Positions 26,296 to 35,022 are shown, counted from the first letter of the stretch. The stretch: 64,000 nucleotides of DNA from CAIKMD01 sp035533255 (GCA_035533255.1 DATLUE010000028.1:6600-70599), one strand, 5' to 3'. Numbers and translations: made by a program. Notes: generated by a model not told the origin, from the letters alone.

Positions 26296-27030
26296 CTAGC
26301 GTCCGCCGGTCACGTCGAGCACCGTGCCGGCGATGTAGGACGCTTCATCCGACAGCAGATAGAGGATCGCGCTTGCGACTTCCTCGGCTTTGCCGGCGCG
26401 CTTCATCGGCAAATTGGGTCCGACTCGCGCGACCCGGCCTTCCGGCTGGATTTCGGTATCGATGACGCCGGGGCTGACCGCGTTGACGCGGATGCCCTCG
26501 GCGACCAGCTCCTGTGCGAGGCCGAAGGTCAGGCTGTCGATCGCGCCCTTGCTCGCGGCATAGGGCACGGTTTCGCCGGCGCCGCCGATCCGCGCCGCCG
26601 CCGAGGAAAGGTTCACGATCGCACCGCCCTTGCCGCCGTACTTGGTCGACATGCGCTTGATCGCCTCGCGGCAGCAGATCAGCGTGCCGGTGACGTTGAT
26701 GGCGAAGAGCCGCGCGAGGCCAGGGGCATCCACCGCCTCGATCCGGCCATGCGGCCCGATGATGCCGGCGCTGTTGACCAGGCCGTCGAGCCGGCCGAAA
26801 TCGCGATCGACCGCGGCAAAAAGCGCAACGACCGCATCGTCGTCGGCAATGTCGGCGGCATAGGCGATGGCCTTGCCGCCGGCGTGCGCGATCGCGGCGG
26901 CCACCTGCTCGGCGCGGGCGCGATTGTCGCGGTAATTGATCGCGATTTCCCAGCCGGCGCGCGCGGCGGCGAGGGCGGTGGCGGCGCCGATGCCGCGACC
27001 GCCGCCGGTGACGAGCAGCGTCTTGCCCAT
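26296..27030 (-). CDS. Short-chain dehydrogenase/reductase
   Basis: A 244-residue classical SDR that uses NAD(P)H. The cofactor motif TGGGRGIGAATALAAARAG, the NSAGIIG motif and the catalytic YAASKGA (Tyr-x-x-x-Lys) with an upstream Ser in VNLSSAAARIGG are all present. It ends in VLDVTGGR as in FabG-like glucose and acyl reductases. The ATG at 27030 lies two bases after the stop of the upstream 104-residue gene, so the two are one transcription unit. Confidence 0.93.
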   Translation of the reverse strand: MGKTLLVTGGGRGIGAATALAAARAGWEIAINYRDNRARAEQVAAAIAHAGGKAIAYAADIADDDAVVALFAAVDRDFGRLDGLVNSAGIIGPHGRIEAVDAPGLARLFAINVTGTLICCREAIKRMSTKYGGKGGAIVNLSSAAARIGGAGETVPYAASKGAIDSLTFGLAQELVAEGIRVNAVSPGVIDTEIQPEGRVARVGPNLPMKRAGKAEEVASAILYLLSDEASYIAGTVLDVTGGR

Positions 27031-27031
27031 G

Positions 27032-27346
27032 TCAGGCCTTCGCCGCCGCGTCGATCCATTCGATATGCGCGCGGATCGTCTTCTGCTGCTCGTCGACCCA
27101 GCCGTATTTCTTTGCCACCGCGATCATCGCGGTGAGGCCGTCCTGCCATGCCGCGGCGGCGTCGCGGCCGCGCAGCCACGCCTCGCTCACCCAGCCGTGT
27201 CCGTCGCGGTCGATGGTCGCGATGCCCGTCAAGGCGGCTGCGACCTTTTCATCGCCGCGCGCCGCATCGATGACCAGCTTGAAATGCTTGAAATCCTCGC
27301 TCTCCGCGAGCGCGACCGCAAAATCTTTCGTGACGTGGATGAACAT
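27032..27346 (-). CDS. Conserved small protein of unknown function
   Basis: A 104-residue soluble protein starting MFIHVTKDFAVALAES and ending in a helical Ala-rich segment. It has a GHGWVSEAWLRGRDAAAAWQDGL region that looks like a compact alpha-beta fold. The ATG at 27346 is preceded by a purine-rich GCGAGGCAGG sequence; longer versions of the frame add a low-complexity stretch that runs into the divergent gene's promoter. It is directly upstream of the SDR gene (two-base gap) and so likely co-expressed with it. I do not recognise the family. Confidence 0.6.
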   Translation of the reverse strand: MFIHVTKDFAVALAESEDFKHFKLVIDAARGDEKVAAALTGIATIDRDGHGWVSEAWLRGRDAAAAWQDGLTAMIAVAKKYGWVDEQQKTIRAHIEWIDAAAKA

Positions 27347-27413
27347 GAACCTGCCTCGCTGATGCGTGGCCGCGAGATTAGGACCTTGCCGCGGGCGATG
27401 GTAGATTCGCTTT

Positions 27414-28247
27414 ATGCGAAACACGTTCCGCGGATTCTGCCTTGCCGCGATCTGGTTGGCGGCGGCCGCGGCGGCGCATGCCTCGCCCTGGAGCGACCAG
27501 CAGACGCCGTCGCCCGGTCCCGCGCGCTCGATCGGCAAGACCGCCGCGGGGTGCCTCGCCGGCGCCGAGGCCTTGCCGCTCGATGGGCCGGGCTTCCAGG
27601 CGATCCGCCTCAGTCGCAGCCGCTATTTCGGCCATCCCGAGACCGTCTCCTTCATTGAAGCGCTGGGGCGCGCAGCCGCGGCGGCTTCGCTGGCGCCGCT
27701 CTATGTCGGCGACATGTCGCAGCCGCGCGGCGGACCGATGCCGAACGGCCATGCCAGCCATCAGAGCGGCATCGATGTCGATATCTGGTTCAACCTCGAC
27801 CCGAAGCCGGTGCTGGCGCCGGCGGCGCGCGAGGATGTGCCGCTGCCCTCGATGCTGACGGCGGACGGCAAGGCGATCGACCCGGCGCATTTCGACCGGC
27901 GGCAAGTGACGCTGCTGCGGCTCGCCGCCAGCGATCCGCTGGTCGACCGCATGTTCGTCAATCCGGCGATCAAGCGCGCGTTGTGTCGCGGCGTCGATGG
28001 CGCGGCCGAGGGCGACCGAAGCTGGCTGCATCGCATCCGGCCGTGGTACGGGCATGAGGCGCATTTCCATGTCCGGCTGCGCTGCCCGGCGGATTCGCCC
28101 GATTGCGTGACCCAGGCGCCGGTGCCGCCGGGCGACGGCTGCGACGCCTCGCTCGCTTGGTGGTTCGAGCCCCATCCGCCGACCCCAGCGACGCCCGCGC
28201 ACACGCCGATCCTGCCTGCGGCGTGTCGCAAGCTCATCCAACGCTGA
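27414..28247 (+). CDS. mepA: Penicillin-insensitive murein endopeptidase
   Basis: A 277-residue periplasmic zinc peptidase (M74) that cleaves the D-Ala to meso-DAP cross-links of peptidoglycan. It has a signal peptide (MRNTFRGFCLAAIWLAAAAAAHAS) and the family landmarks YVGDMSQPRGGPMPNGHASHQSG with IDVDIWF (metal His and Asp) and WYGHEAHFHVRLRCP. Cysteines near the C-terminus (CP, DC, GDGC, AACRK) may form the known disulfides. It is transcribed away from the small gene at 27346 across a 67-bp gap. Confidence 0.94.
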   Translation: MRNTFRGFCLAAIWLAAAAAAHASPWSDQQTPSPGPARSIGKTAAGCLAGAEALPLDGPGFQAIRLSRSRYFGHPETVSFIEALGRAAAAASLAPLYVGDMSQPRGGPMPNGHASHQSGIDVDIWFNLDPKPVLAPAAREDVPLPSMLTADGKAIDPAHFDRRQVTLLRLAASDPLVDRMFVNPAIKRALCRGVDGAAEGDRSWLHRIRPWYGHEAHFHVRLRCPADSPDCVTQAPVPPGDGCDASLAWWFEPHPPTPATPAHTPILPAACRKLIQR

Positions 28248-28393
28248 GCCGGCAGCGCCGGAAAATCTGCCAACCCGTCCCGGGCGCTGACACCGACGCG
28301 CGCGGATTGGGGCGCGCTTTACGCATCGTGGAAGTAAATATTTCCATATTACTTCGTGGCGAAGGAAACATTAAGTAATAATCATTAAATATC

Positions 28394-28422
28394 TTGCGAG
28401 TTCTTCTCTTCATAAATATAAA
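28394..28422 (+). promoter_or_regulatory. Candidate sigma-70 promoter for the OmpA-like gene
   Basis: Within an unusually AT-rich 227-bp gap there is a TTGCGA box (28394-28399) and a TATAAA box (28417-28422) separated by exactly 17 bases. They match the consensus at 4 of 6 and 5 of 6 positions. They lie about 50 bases before the OmpA-like start at 28475, which has a GGAGGA Shine-Dalgarno at 28465. The rest of the gap is AT-rich without other clear sites. Confidence 0.45.
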
Positions 28423-28474
28423 TCATGGTTAACGCGGGTCCGCCCCGCGCGGATTGCGATCAGTGGAGGATGGC

Positions 28475-29611
28475 ATGAGGTTGGGTCGCGCTTTGGCACT
28501 CGGCATCGCTTGGTCGGCGCTCGCGGTCGCGAGCGGTCACGCGCAGGGCTTCGGCTCGGACGAGCCCTATACCGGCCCCAACGGCCTCTATCTGCGCGGC
28601 GAGGGCGGCTTGTCGCACCTCAACAACGAGAAGGGCGAAGGGGTCGGCAACGGCGCCTCGACGCTCAATTTCGATTCGCGCGAGGACCTCGGCTACATGG
28701 CCGGCGGTGCGGCCGGTTGGAAATTCGGCCAGCTCCGCGCCGAGCTCGGCCTTGATTTCTCCGGCTATCGCGCCGACACGATCGGCATCAACAACGATGG
28801 CGGCTTGGGCGCGCGGCTGCACAGCGGCTCGCTCAGCGGCGTCAGCTCCAGCCCCTCCGGCAGCGTTCACGTCTTCGACGCGATGGTGAACGGCTATTGG
28901 GATCTGCGCACCGGCACGCCGTTCGTGCCCTATATCGGTATCGGCGTCGGTGCCGCGCGCGCGAGCCTCGACAATTTCTCGGTCGGCGGCAAGCCGCTGA
29001 GCAACAGCAGCGACATCGTCTTCGCCTACCAGCCGATGGTGGGCGTGCGCTATCACCTCACCGACAATATCGCCCTCGGCCTCGAATATCGCTATTTCGC
29101 GACCGTGCAGCCGACCTTCAAGGATGCCTCGGGCACGCGGTTCCACGGCCGCATCGAGAACCACAATTTGCTGGCGAGCTTCTCCTACTTCTTCGGCGCG
29201 GCGCCCGCCGCGCCCGCGCCGCAACCGATTCCGGCAGCCGCGCCGGCGCCGATAGTGGTTGCACCGCCGCCGCCGCCCGCGTCGCATACTTTTATCGTCT
29301 ATTTCGATCTCGGCCGCGCGACCCTCTCGCGGCAAGGCCGGCGCGTCGCCGATACCGCCATTGCCGCCTTCCGGCAGAGCAATGCGAGCCATATCGAGAT
29401 TGCCGGCTTTACCGACGCCTCAGGCTCGGCCCGCTACGACGAGGCGCTGTCGCATCGCCGCGCGGAGACCGTGCGCGACTACCTGGCGGCGCGCGGCGTG
29501 CCGCCCGGCGACATCGCGATGTCGTGGCATGGCAAGGGCGATCCGCGCGTGCCGACGCGGGATGGCGCGCGCGAGCAGCAAAACCGCCGCGTGGAAATCG
29601 ATATCCCCTGA
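28475..29611 (+). CDS. Outer-membrane beta-barrel protein with OmpA-like C-terminal domain
   Basis: A 378-residue protein: signal peptide to about residue 25 (ending ASGHAQG), an eight-strand-type barrel (about 30-235, with YLRGEGGLSHL, GYWDLRTGTPFVPYIGIGVG and GLEYRYFATVQPTF), a Pro/Ala hinge (about 240-270), and an OmpA/MotB peptidoglycan-binding domain. The last has FIVYFDLGRATLS, IEIAGFTDASGSARYDEALSHRRAETVRDYL and REQQNRRVEIDI. It probably tethers the outer membrane to the wall. ATG 28475 was chosen because it begins the signal peptide and follows GGAGGA; an in-frame GTG/TTG upstream would lengthen it. A strong terminator follows at 29642. Confidence 0.92.
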   Translation: MRLGRALALGIAWSALAVASGHAQGFGSDEPYTGPNGLYLRGEGGLSHLNNEKGEGVGNGASTLNFDSREDLGYMAGGAAGWKFGQLRAELGLDFSGYRADTIGINNDGGLGARLHSGSLSGVSSSPSGSVHVFDAMVNGYWDLRTGTPFVPYIGIGVGAARASLDNFSVGGKPLSNSSDIVFAYQPMVGVRYHLTDNIALGLEYRYFATVQPTFKDASGTRFHGRIENHNLLASFSYFFGAAPAAPAPQPIPAAAPAPIVVAPPPPPASHTFIVYFDLGRATLSRQGRRVADTAIAAFRQSNASHIEIAGFTDASGSARYDEALSHRRAETVRDYLAARGVPPGDIAMSWHGKGDPRVPTRDGAREQQNRRVEIDIP

Positions 29612-29641
29612 ATGCGGTTGCGTCGCCGCGTGGAGAAAAAA

Positions 29642-29672
29642 GAGGCCCGGTATTCCCGGGCCTCGCTTTTTT
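29642..29672 (+). terminator. Intrinsic terminator after the OmpA-like gene
   Basis: A perfect 9-bp stem GAGGCCCGG (29642-29650) / CCGGGCCTC (29656-29664) with loop TATTC is followed by GC and six T residues (29667-29672). The run of A residues on the left side (29635-29641) means it may also stop transcripts from the opposite strand, including the small gene at 29717. Confidence 0.9.
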
Positions 29673-29716
29673 CGAATAACCGATCGCTTTAACGATAGCG
29701 CTCGCGGTGTTGGTGC

Positions 29717-29881
29717 TTATTTCGCCGAAATCATCTCGGCATTGCGCAGCCGCCGCGCCACCATCTTGCGCATCAATTTACGCCGCAGGAATTCGCGCGT
29801 GTTGATGCGGCCGCCATCGACAACGGCCATGCTAAAACTCGGCGTGCCGGGAAAGCGAGCCATTTTCATTTTGTCGTCCAT
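29717..29881 (-). CDS. Small basic protein, hypothetical
   Basis: A possible 54-residue protein beginning MDDKMKMARFPGTPSFSMAVV and ending in a Lys/Arg-rich helix. The ATG at 29881 has a perfect AGGAGG Shine-Dalgarno at 29888-29893, six bases upstream, and the frame ends before the strong bidirectional-looking terminator at 29642. The coding signal is the SD and the basic composition; no family is recognised. A longer frame from 29974 was rejected because the SD fixes the start. It might be a small nucleic-acid- or membrane-associated protein. Confidence 0.45.
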   Translation of the reverse strand: MDDKMKMARFPGTPSFSMAVVDGGRINTREFLRRKLMRKMVARRLRNAEMISAK

Positions 29882-30248
29882 GAGGCGCCTCCTGGTTTTT
29901 GTTAGGCGGGAGCGTGCCAATCTTGGCGAAAAAGCACAAGTCCCTTTCCGTCCAAACCCGCTAAAAATCATCAATTTGCCATCATTCCCCGTATGTTGCG
30001 CTGCGGTAAGAAGGAAAGGAAATCTAAAACAATTAGTTATGTGATTTGGCGGAAGTGATATTACGCCTTTTGGCGATATCCCGCGCCAACCGCACCAAGA
30101 GTCCTCTTAACTCGGCCTCCGGACCCGGTTCTTTTCCGCTATCACGGCGGGGCGCGAAGGACCGATGGCCGGATGAAAGGCCGATGGATGAGAAACCGCC
30201 CGCGGCGCATACTCTTCGTCATTTTCCCCCTCACTGCTGGAGAGACCC
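29882..30248. other. Intergenic stretch without a convincing gene
   Basis: About 370 bases between the small basic gene and the enoyl-CoA hydratase. The first half is AT-rich and would hold the promoter of the minus-strand small gene. A plus-strand open frame from 30046 overlaps the next gene, has an unnatural composition and is probably not real. No hairpin, repeat or RNA gene was recognised. Confidence 0.5.
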
Positions 30249-31028
30249 TTGGACGACGAGCTGCTTTACGAGGTGAAGGACGGCATCGCCCGCGTCACCT
30301 TCAATCGGCCGCAAGCGCGCAACGCGTTCACCTTCGCGATGTACGAGCGCTTGGCCGAGATCTGCAATGGCGCCGAGGCCGACCGCTCGATCAGGGCGAT
30401 GGTGCTGACCGGCACCGGCGACAAAGCCTTCGCCTCGGGCACCGACATCGCGCAATTCAAGGCGTTCAAGACCGCCGAGGACGCGATCGCCTATGAGGGA
30501 CGCATCGATCGCGTGGTCGGCGCGCTTGAGCATTGCCGCGTGCCGACGATCGCGGCGATCGCCGGCGCCTGCACGGGCGGCGGCGGCGCGATTGCGGCGG
30601 CGTGCGATCTGCGCATCGCGGCGGCGAATGCGCGCTTCGGCTTTCCGGTGGCGCGCACGCTCGGCAATTGCCTGTCGATGGGAAATTACGCGCGGCTGGC
30701 GGCGCTGATCGGCGTCGCGCGCACCAAGGAGATCATCTTCACCGCCCGGCTGGTCGAGGCCGAGGAGGCGCGCAGCATCGGCCTCGTGAGCGAGGTGCTG
30801 CCCGACCACGCCGCGCTGATGGCGCGCGCCGACGAATTGGCGAAGCACGTCGCGAGTCTGGCGCCGCTGACCTTGCGCGCGACCAAGGAAGCGCTCCATC
30901 GCCTGATGGCGCGTATCCCGCCCGGCGAGGGCCAGGACCTCATCCTCATGTGCTATATGAGCAAGGATTTTCGCGAAGGCATGGACGCCTTCCTCAACAA
31001 GCGCCCACCGCAATGGCAGGGCGAATGA
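30249..31028 (+). CDS. Enoyl-CoA hydratase/isomerase family protein
   Basis: A 259-residue crotonase-fold enzyme acting on acyl-CoA thioesters. It shows VTFNRPQARNAFTFAM, the oxyanion-hole segment GTGDKAFASGTDIAQF and IAAIAGACTGGGGAIAAACDLRIAA. The place of the second catalytic glutamate is altered (FPVARTLGNCLSMGN in place of the usual PE-x-x-LG), so the reaction may be other than simple hydration. The TTG start at 30249 follows TGGAGAG five bases upstream. It converges with the GST gene; the gap between stops is three bases. Confidence 0.9.
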   Translation: MDDELLYEVKDGIARVTFNRPQARNAFTFAMYERLAEICNGAEADRSIRAMVLTGTGDKAFASGTDIAQFKAFKTAEDAIAYEGRIDRVVGALEHCRVPTIAAIAGACTGGGGAIAAACDLRIAAANARFGFPVARTLGNCLSMGNYARLAALIGVARTKEIIFTARLVEAEEARSIGLVSEVLPDHAALMARADELAKHVASLAPLTLRATKEALHRLMARIPPGEGQDLILMCYMSKDFREGMDAFLNKRPPQWQGE

Positions 31029-31031
31029 TCC

Positions 31032-31646
31032 TCAGAGGCTGATCTTCTCGTCCGCGACGACGCGCTGCACGGCGGGACGTTGCAGCATGCGGTCCTTGAA
31101 GGCGGTGTAGCTCTTCATCTCCTGCATCGGGATCTCGCGCCGCACGCCCCAGGTATAGAGCACGAAGGCGTAGGGATCGGCGACCGAGTATTGGTCGAAC
31201 AGCCAGTCCTTGCCGGCATACATGCCGTCGATCTCTCGCAGATAGCCGTCGAAGACCTTCTTCCCGGTCGCTTTGAGGTTCTCGTGGGTCGCGGGATCGC
31301 TGGCATAGCGCTCGGGCCGGCCGATATGCGCCTGGGCGGGATGGACGCTCGAGGCCACCCAGCCGATGAAGGACATCATCTTCGCCTCGGCGATCGGGTC
31401 GCTGGTCCAGAGGCCGAAGCGCTTGCCGAGGAATGGCAGGATCGCCGTGTTCTCGGAGATGAACTCGCCATTATCGAGGCCGAGCGCGGGCACGCGGGCG
31501 TGCGGATTGATCTTGAGATACTCGGCGGAGCGCTGCTCGCCCTTGCCGAGGTCGACGCGGCGGCCGGTGTATTTCTCGCCGCTTTCCTCGAGCACGATAT
31601 GCGAGGCCATGGAGCAGGCGCCGGGGCAATAGCACAGGGTCAGCAT
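31032..31646 (-). CDS. Glutathione S-transferase family protein
   Basis: A 204-residue GST with thioredoxin-like N-domain (MLTLCYCPGACSMASHIVLEESG) and helical C-domain. CPGACSMA matches the beta-class active site, where a cysteine replaces Tyr/Ser as the glutathione-contacting residue. The INPHARVPALGLDNGEFISENTAIL region is the typical cis-proline / gamma-glutamyl binding segment. It is transcribed opposite to the enoyl-CoA hydratase. The role is likely detoxification or aromatic catabolism, as judged only from neighbours. Confidence 0.9.
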   Translation of the reverse strand: MLTLCYCPGACSMASHIVLEESGEKYTGRRVDLGKGEQRSAEYLKINPHARVPALGLDNGEFISENTAILPFLGKRFGLWTSDPIAEAKMMSFIGWVASSVHPAQAHIGRPERYASDPATHENLKATGKKVFDGYLREIDGMYAGKDWLFDQYSVADPYAFVLYTWGVRREIPMQEMKSYTAFKDRMLQRPAVQRVVADEKISL

Positions 31647-31776
31647 GTCATCCTCCCGTGATGAGATGCGCCATCTTCGGCCGCGACCGCATGCTTGTCT
31701 ATGGGCCGGCGTTCACGGCAGGAATGCTTCGGAGCGGTCCTTGTCGGCTGCTCCTGCCGGCTCCGCGATTTGGAAA

Positions 31777-33045
31777 TTAGCTCTTATCGGATGCCATGAT
31801 GAAGCGGTCCATGCGCCGCAGCGCCGGGAAGCGCCGGCTCGCGATGGCGACGACGATCAAGGTCGCCGCGCCGCCCAGCACCACCGAGCCGACGGCGCCG
31901 AACCAATCGGCGGTGACGCCCGATTCGAACTCGCCGAGCTGGTTCGACGTCCCGACGAACAGCGAGTTGACCGCGCTGACCCGGCCGCGGATGACATCGG
32001 GCGTCGCGGTCTGCACCAGGGTCGAGCGCACCACCACGCTGACCACATCGGCCGCGCCGATCAGGATCAGCGCGGCCACGGTCAGCGGCAGCCAATGCGA
32101 CAATCCGAAAGCGATCGTCGCCGCGCCATAGACCGCCACGGTGATCAGCATGCGCCGGCCGACATGGCGGTCGAGCGGGTGGCGCGCGAGATAAAGCCCG
32201 GTCACCAGCGCGCCGATCGCCGGCGTGCTGCGCAGCAAGCCGAGACCGACCGGCCCGACCATCAAGATGTCGCGCGCAAAAATCGGCAGCAGCGCGGTGG
32301 CGCCGCCGAAGAACACGCCGAACATGTCGAGCGTGATCGCGCCGCGCACCGCCTCGGCGTGGCGGATGAAGCTAACGCCGCTCAAGAAACTGGTCCAGGA
32401 CAGCGGCTGTGCCGCGCGCGCGGGCTGATGCGGCAGCAAGAATACCGCGGTCTCCGCCACCAGCAAGAACGCGGCGGCGCCGAAGAACGCGACCGGCGCG
32501 CCGAAGATGAACAGCAGCCCGCCGAGCGCGGGGCCGACCACCACCGCGCATTGGTTGACCAGCGAGCCCGCCGGCGTGACGCGCGGAAACACCGCAACCG
32601 GCACGAGACCCGGCAGCAGCGCCGCCTGTGCCGGCTGCTCGAAAGCGCGGCCGGCGCCGACGCAGGCGATGAGAGCGAAAATCCACACCACGCTGCCGGT
32701 GCCGAGCAGCGCCAGGAGGCCGATCGCGGTGGCGGCGCTGATCTGCGCGAGCCAAGCAATGAGGAGAACGCGCCGGCGCGGGAAATGGTCGATCGCCTGA
32801 CCCGCGACCAGCGCGAGGCTCACGGTCGGCAGGAACATGGCCAGCCCGACGAAGCCGAGCTGGAGCGGGCTGTTGGTCAGATTGTAGATGTACCAGCCAA
32901 CGGCGACGCCCTCGATCTGGAAGGCCGCCGCACCGCAGAACCGCGCCAGCAGATAGAGCCGCACCGGCCCGGTGAGGACACTGGCCAGTTTGGTCGCTTT
33001 CGTCTTGTTGTCGCGCTGGTCTTCGTCCGGCGCGGGGTCGTTCAT
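31777..33045 (-). CDS. MFS transporter, MFS_3 (enterobactin-exporter-like) type
   Basis: A 422-residue carrier with 12 predicted helices. LVAGQAIDHFPRRRVLL is the MFS signature loop, and the organisation (short N-terminus, central GTSNQLGEFESGVTADWFGAVGSV region in the last third) resembles the MFS_3 subfamily. It lies 34 bases downstream of the FAH-family gene on the same strand, so it may carry a substrate or product of that enzyme. Confidence 0.88.
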   Translation of the reverse strand: MNDPAPDEDQRDNKTKATKLASVLTGPVRLYLLARFCGAAAFQIEGVAVGWYIYNLTNSPLQLGFVGLAMFLPTVSLALVAGQAIDHFPRRRVLLIAWLAQISAATAIGLLALLGTGSVVWIFALIACVGAGRAFEQPAQAALLPGLVPVAVFPRVTPAGSLVNQCAVVVGPALGGLLFIFGAPVAFFGAAAFLLVAETAVFLLPHQPARAAQPLSWTSFLSGVSFIRHAEAVRGAITLDMFGVFFGGATALLPIFARDILMVGPVGLGLLRSTPAIGALVTGLYLARHPLDRHVGRRMLITVAVYGAATIAFGLSHWLPLTVAALILIGAADVVSVVVRSTLVQTATPDVIRGRVSAVNSLFVGTSNQLGEFESGVTADWFGAVGSVVLGGAATLIVVAIASRRFPALRRMDRFIMASDKS

Positions 33046-33079
33046 TCCCGAGGCGTCGCCCGCGCGTCTCGCCGGCGCG

Positions 33080-33967
33080 CTATTCGACGATCCGGTTGCG
33101 CAGCACGCCGATCCCCTCGACCTCGGCTTCCATCACGTCGCCGGTATTGAGGAATTTCTGCGGCGTCATGCCGAGCGCCACGCCCGAGGGCGTGCCGGTC
33201 GCGATCACGTCGCCGGCATGGAGCGTCAGGCTGGCGCACACGCTCTCGACGATCGCCGGAATGCCGAACAGCAAATCCGAGGTGTTCGAGTCCTGGCGCG
33301 TCTCGCCGTTCACCCGCAAGGTGATGCGATGGCCGCTCGGGTCGCCGAACTCGTCCTTGGTAACGACGCACGGCCCCATCGGCCCGAACGTGTCGAAGCT
33401 CTTGCCCTTGAACCACTGGCCGTGCGCTGCCTGCTTGTCGCGCGCGGTGACGTCGTTGAAGACCGTGTAGCCGAAAATGTGATCCATCGCCTGGGCCTGG
33501 GTCACGTCGCGCGTCGTCTTGCCGATCACGATCGCGAGCTCGACCTCGTAATCGAGCTGGTCGGTGTTCTTGGCGTGACGCAGCACGCTGTCCTCGGGGC
33601 CGACCACGGTGGTGAAGGGCTTGGAGAAAATCTCCGGCACCGGCGGGAACTTCACGGGGATGTTGCGCGCGCGCGCGCCTTCCTCGATATGCGCCTTGTA
33701 GTTGCGGCCGATGCAAAAGATGTTTTTGCGCGGATGCGGGATCGGCGCATAGAGCCTCGTGCCCTGCAGCGGCAGCCAGCCGGACTTGTCCTGCGCCGCG
33801 CTGACGACCTTCCTGGCCTCGTCGAGCGCGGCTTGGCCGGCCTCGATGAAGGCGATCATGGCGCCGGGCAGGGCGCTCGACGCCTTTTGCAGATCGAGGA
33901 TGCCGCGCTTGGCGTCGACCACGCCGAGCCGCTCTTGGCCATTGGCATCGAAGGTCACGAATTTCAT
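33080..33967 (-). CDS. Fumarylacetoacetate hydrolase family protein
   Basis: A 295-residue FAH-superfamily enzyme that acts on acylpyruvates or related beta-diketones. Seen: an N-terminal domain, then FCIGRNYKAHIEEGA, KPFTTVVGPED, the metal-binding LDYEVELAIVIGK (Glu pair), and GQWFKGKSFDTFGPMGPCVV with D-x-FGDPSG. The C-terminal VIATGTPSGVALG is a hallmark. It is divergent to the HpcH/HpaI aldolase at 34226, and these two enzyme types usually act in adjacent steps of aromatic meta-cleavage pathways. Confidence 0.93.
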   Translation of the reverse strand: MKFVTFDANGQERLGVVDAKRGILDLQKASSALPGAMIAFIEAGQAALDEARKVVSAAQDKSGWLPLQGTRLYAPIPHPRKNIFCIGRNYKAHIEEGARARNIPVKFPPVPEIFSKPFTTVVGPEDSVLRHAKNTDQLDYEVELAIVIGKTTRDVTQAQAMDHIFGYTVFNDVTARDKQAAHGQWFKGKSFDTFGPMGPCVVTKDEFGDPSGHRITLRVNGETRQDSNTSDLLFGIPAIVESVCASLTLHAGDVIATGTPSGVALGMTPQKFLNTGDVMEAEVEGIGVLRNRIVE

Positions 33968-34102
33968 GAATGCTTGCTCCTCACGCTGATGGGAGGCCGC
34001 TGGCGATTTCCGTTGCAGGAATGGCGCGCGGCGACTTCACTCCCGCTGGTGCATCGACCCTAGCTCGCGACGGCACGGCTTTCAACCGAGCGCATGAGAC
34101 CA

Positions 34103-34179
34103 CCACGGAGACACGAAGACCACGGAGATAAATCTGGCCGCGAAGCGGCCCATTCGATCTTCTCCGTGCCCCCCGTGGT
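34103..34179. repeat. Imperfect inverted repeat with central hairpin
   Basis: The gap between two divergent genes holds two direct copies of CCACGGAGA (34103-34111, 34120-34128) and, on the other side, the complementary TCTCCGTG (34161-34168) and CCGTGG (34173-34178). These flank a perfect 6-bp hairpin GGCCGC-GAA-GCGGCC (34136-34150). Sequences of this CCACGGAGA type recur between genes in many environmental bacteria. It could be a mobile repeat or a transcript hairpin. No other copy was noticed here. Confidence 0.55.
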
Positions 34180-34225
34180 AAATCTTATTCCGTTGCGCGG
34201 TTGCAGAAATGTCATGGAGGCGAGA

Positions 34226-35014
34226 ATGGCTGACATCAAGAACCCGGCGCGCGAGCGGCTCGCAGGGGGCGCGGTGTCGATCGGCGTCGGGCTGCGGCTG
34301 GCGCGCGGCGCCGAGATCGGCCGCATCATGAAAAGCTGCGGCTGGGATTGGCTGTTCATCGATCTCGATCATGGCTCGATGTCGCTCGACACCGCGTCGC
34401 AGATCTCGGTCGCGGCGCTCGATTCCGGCATTGCGCCGATCGTGCGCGTGCCGCATGGCCAGCTCGACATGGCGACGCGCGCGCTCGACGGCGGCGGCTG
34501 GGGCATCGTCATGCCGCATGTCGATACGCCCGAGGAGGCGGCCGAGCTGGTCGCCCACGTCAAATACCCGCCGCAGGGCCATCGCTCGGTGATGGGCGCG
34601 CTGCCGCAATTCGGCTATCGCGGCCTCGGCGTCGGCGAAGCGGCCAAGATCGTCAACGCCGAGATGCTGGTGACGGTGATGATCGAGACGCCCACGGCGC
34701 TCGCCAATGCCGAGGCGATCGCCGCCATGCCCGGCGTCGACGTGCTGCTGATCGGCACCAACGATCTCGCGATGGAGATGGGCATCCCCGGGCAATTTGC
34801 GCATCCGCAGATCGTCGCGGCTTACGAGAAGGTGATCGCGGCTTGCCGCGGCGCCGGCAAATGGCCGGGCATGGGCGGCTGCTATGCCGACGATCTGCTG
34901 CGCAAATACATCGCGATGGGAATGCGGATGATCCTCGGCGGCAACGACCTGCCGTTCCTGATGGCGGGCGCGACCGACCGCGCCAAAGTGCTGAAGACCG
35001 CGCCGACCGGATAG
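34226..35014 (+). CDS. HpcH/HpaI-family aldolase/citrate lyase
   Basis: A 262-residue class II aldolase that splits 4-hydroxy-2-oxo acids into pyruvate and an aldehyde. Landmarks: WDWLFIDLDHGSMSLDTA, the substrate loop MGALPQFGYRGLG, and VTVMIETPTALANAEAIAAMPGVDVLLIGTNDLAMEMG, where the Glu and Asp bind the divalent metal. The start ATG 34226 follows GGAGG by five bases; an upstream in-frame ATG at 34214 is less well placed. It faces away from the FAH-family gene. Confidence 0.92.
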   Translation: MADIKNPARERLAGGAVSIGVGLRLARGAEIGRIMKSCGWDWLFIDLDHGSMSLDTASQISVAALDSGIAPIVRVPHGQLDMATRALDGGGWGIVMPHVDTPEEAAELVAHVKYPPQGHRSVMGALPQFGYRGLGVGEAAKIVNAEMLVTVMIETPTALANAEAIAAMPGVDVLLIGTNDLAMEMGIPGQFAHPQIVAAYEKVIAACRGAGKWPGMGGCYADDLLRKYIAMGMRMILGGNDLPFLMAGATDRAKVLKTAPTG

Positions 35015-35022
35015 GACGAGCG

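Noticed and set aside
30046..30276. A 76-codon plus-strand frame before the enoyl-CoA hydratase
   Set aside because: No ribosome site or family; overlaps the next gene's start.
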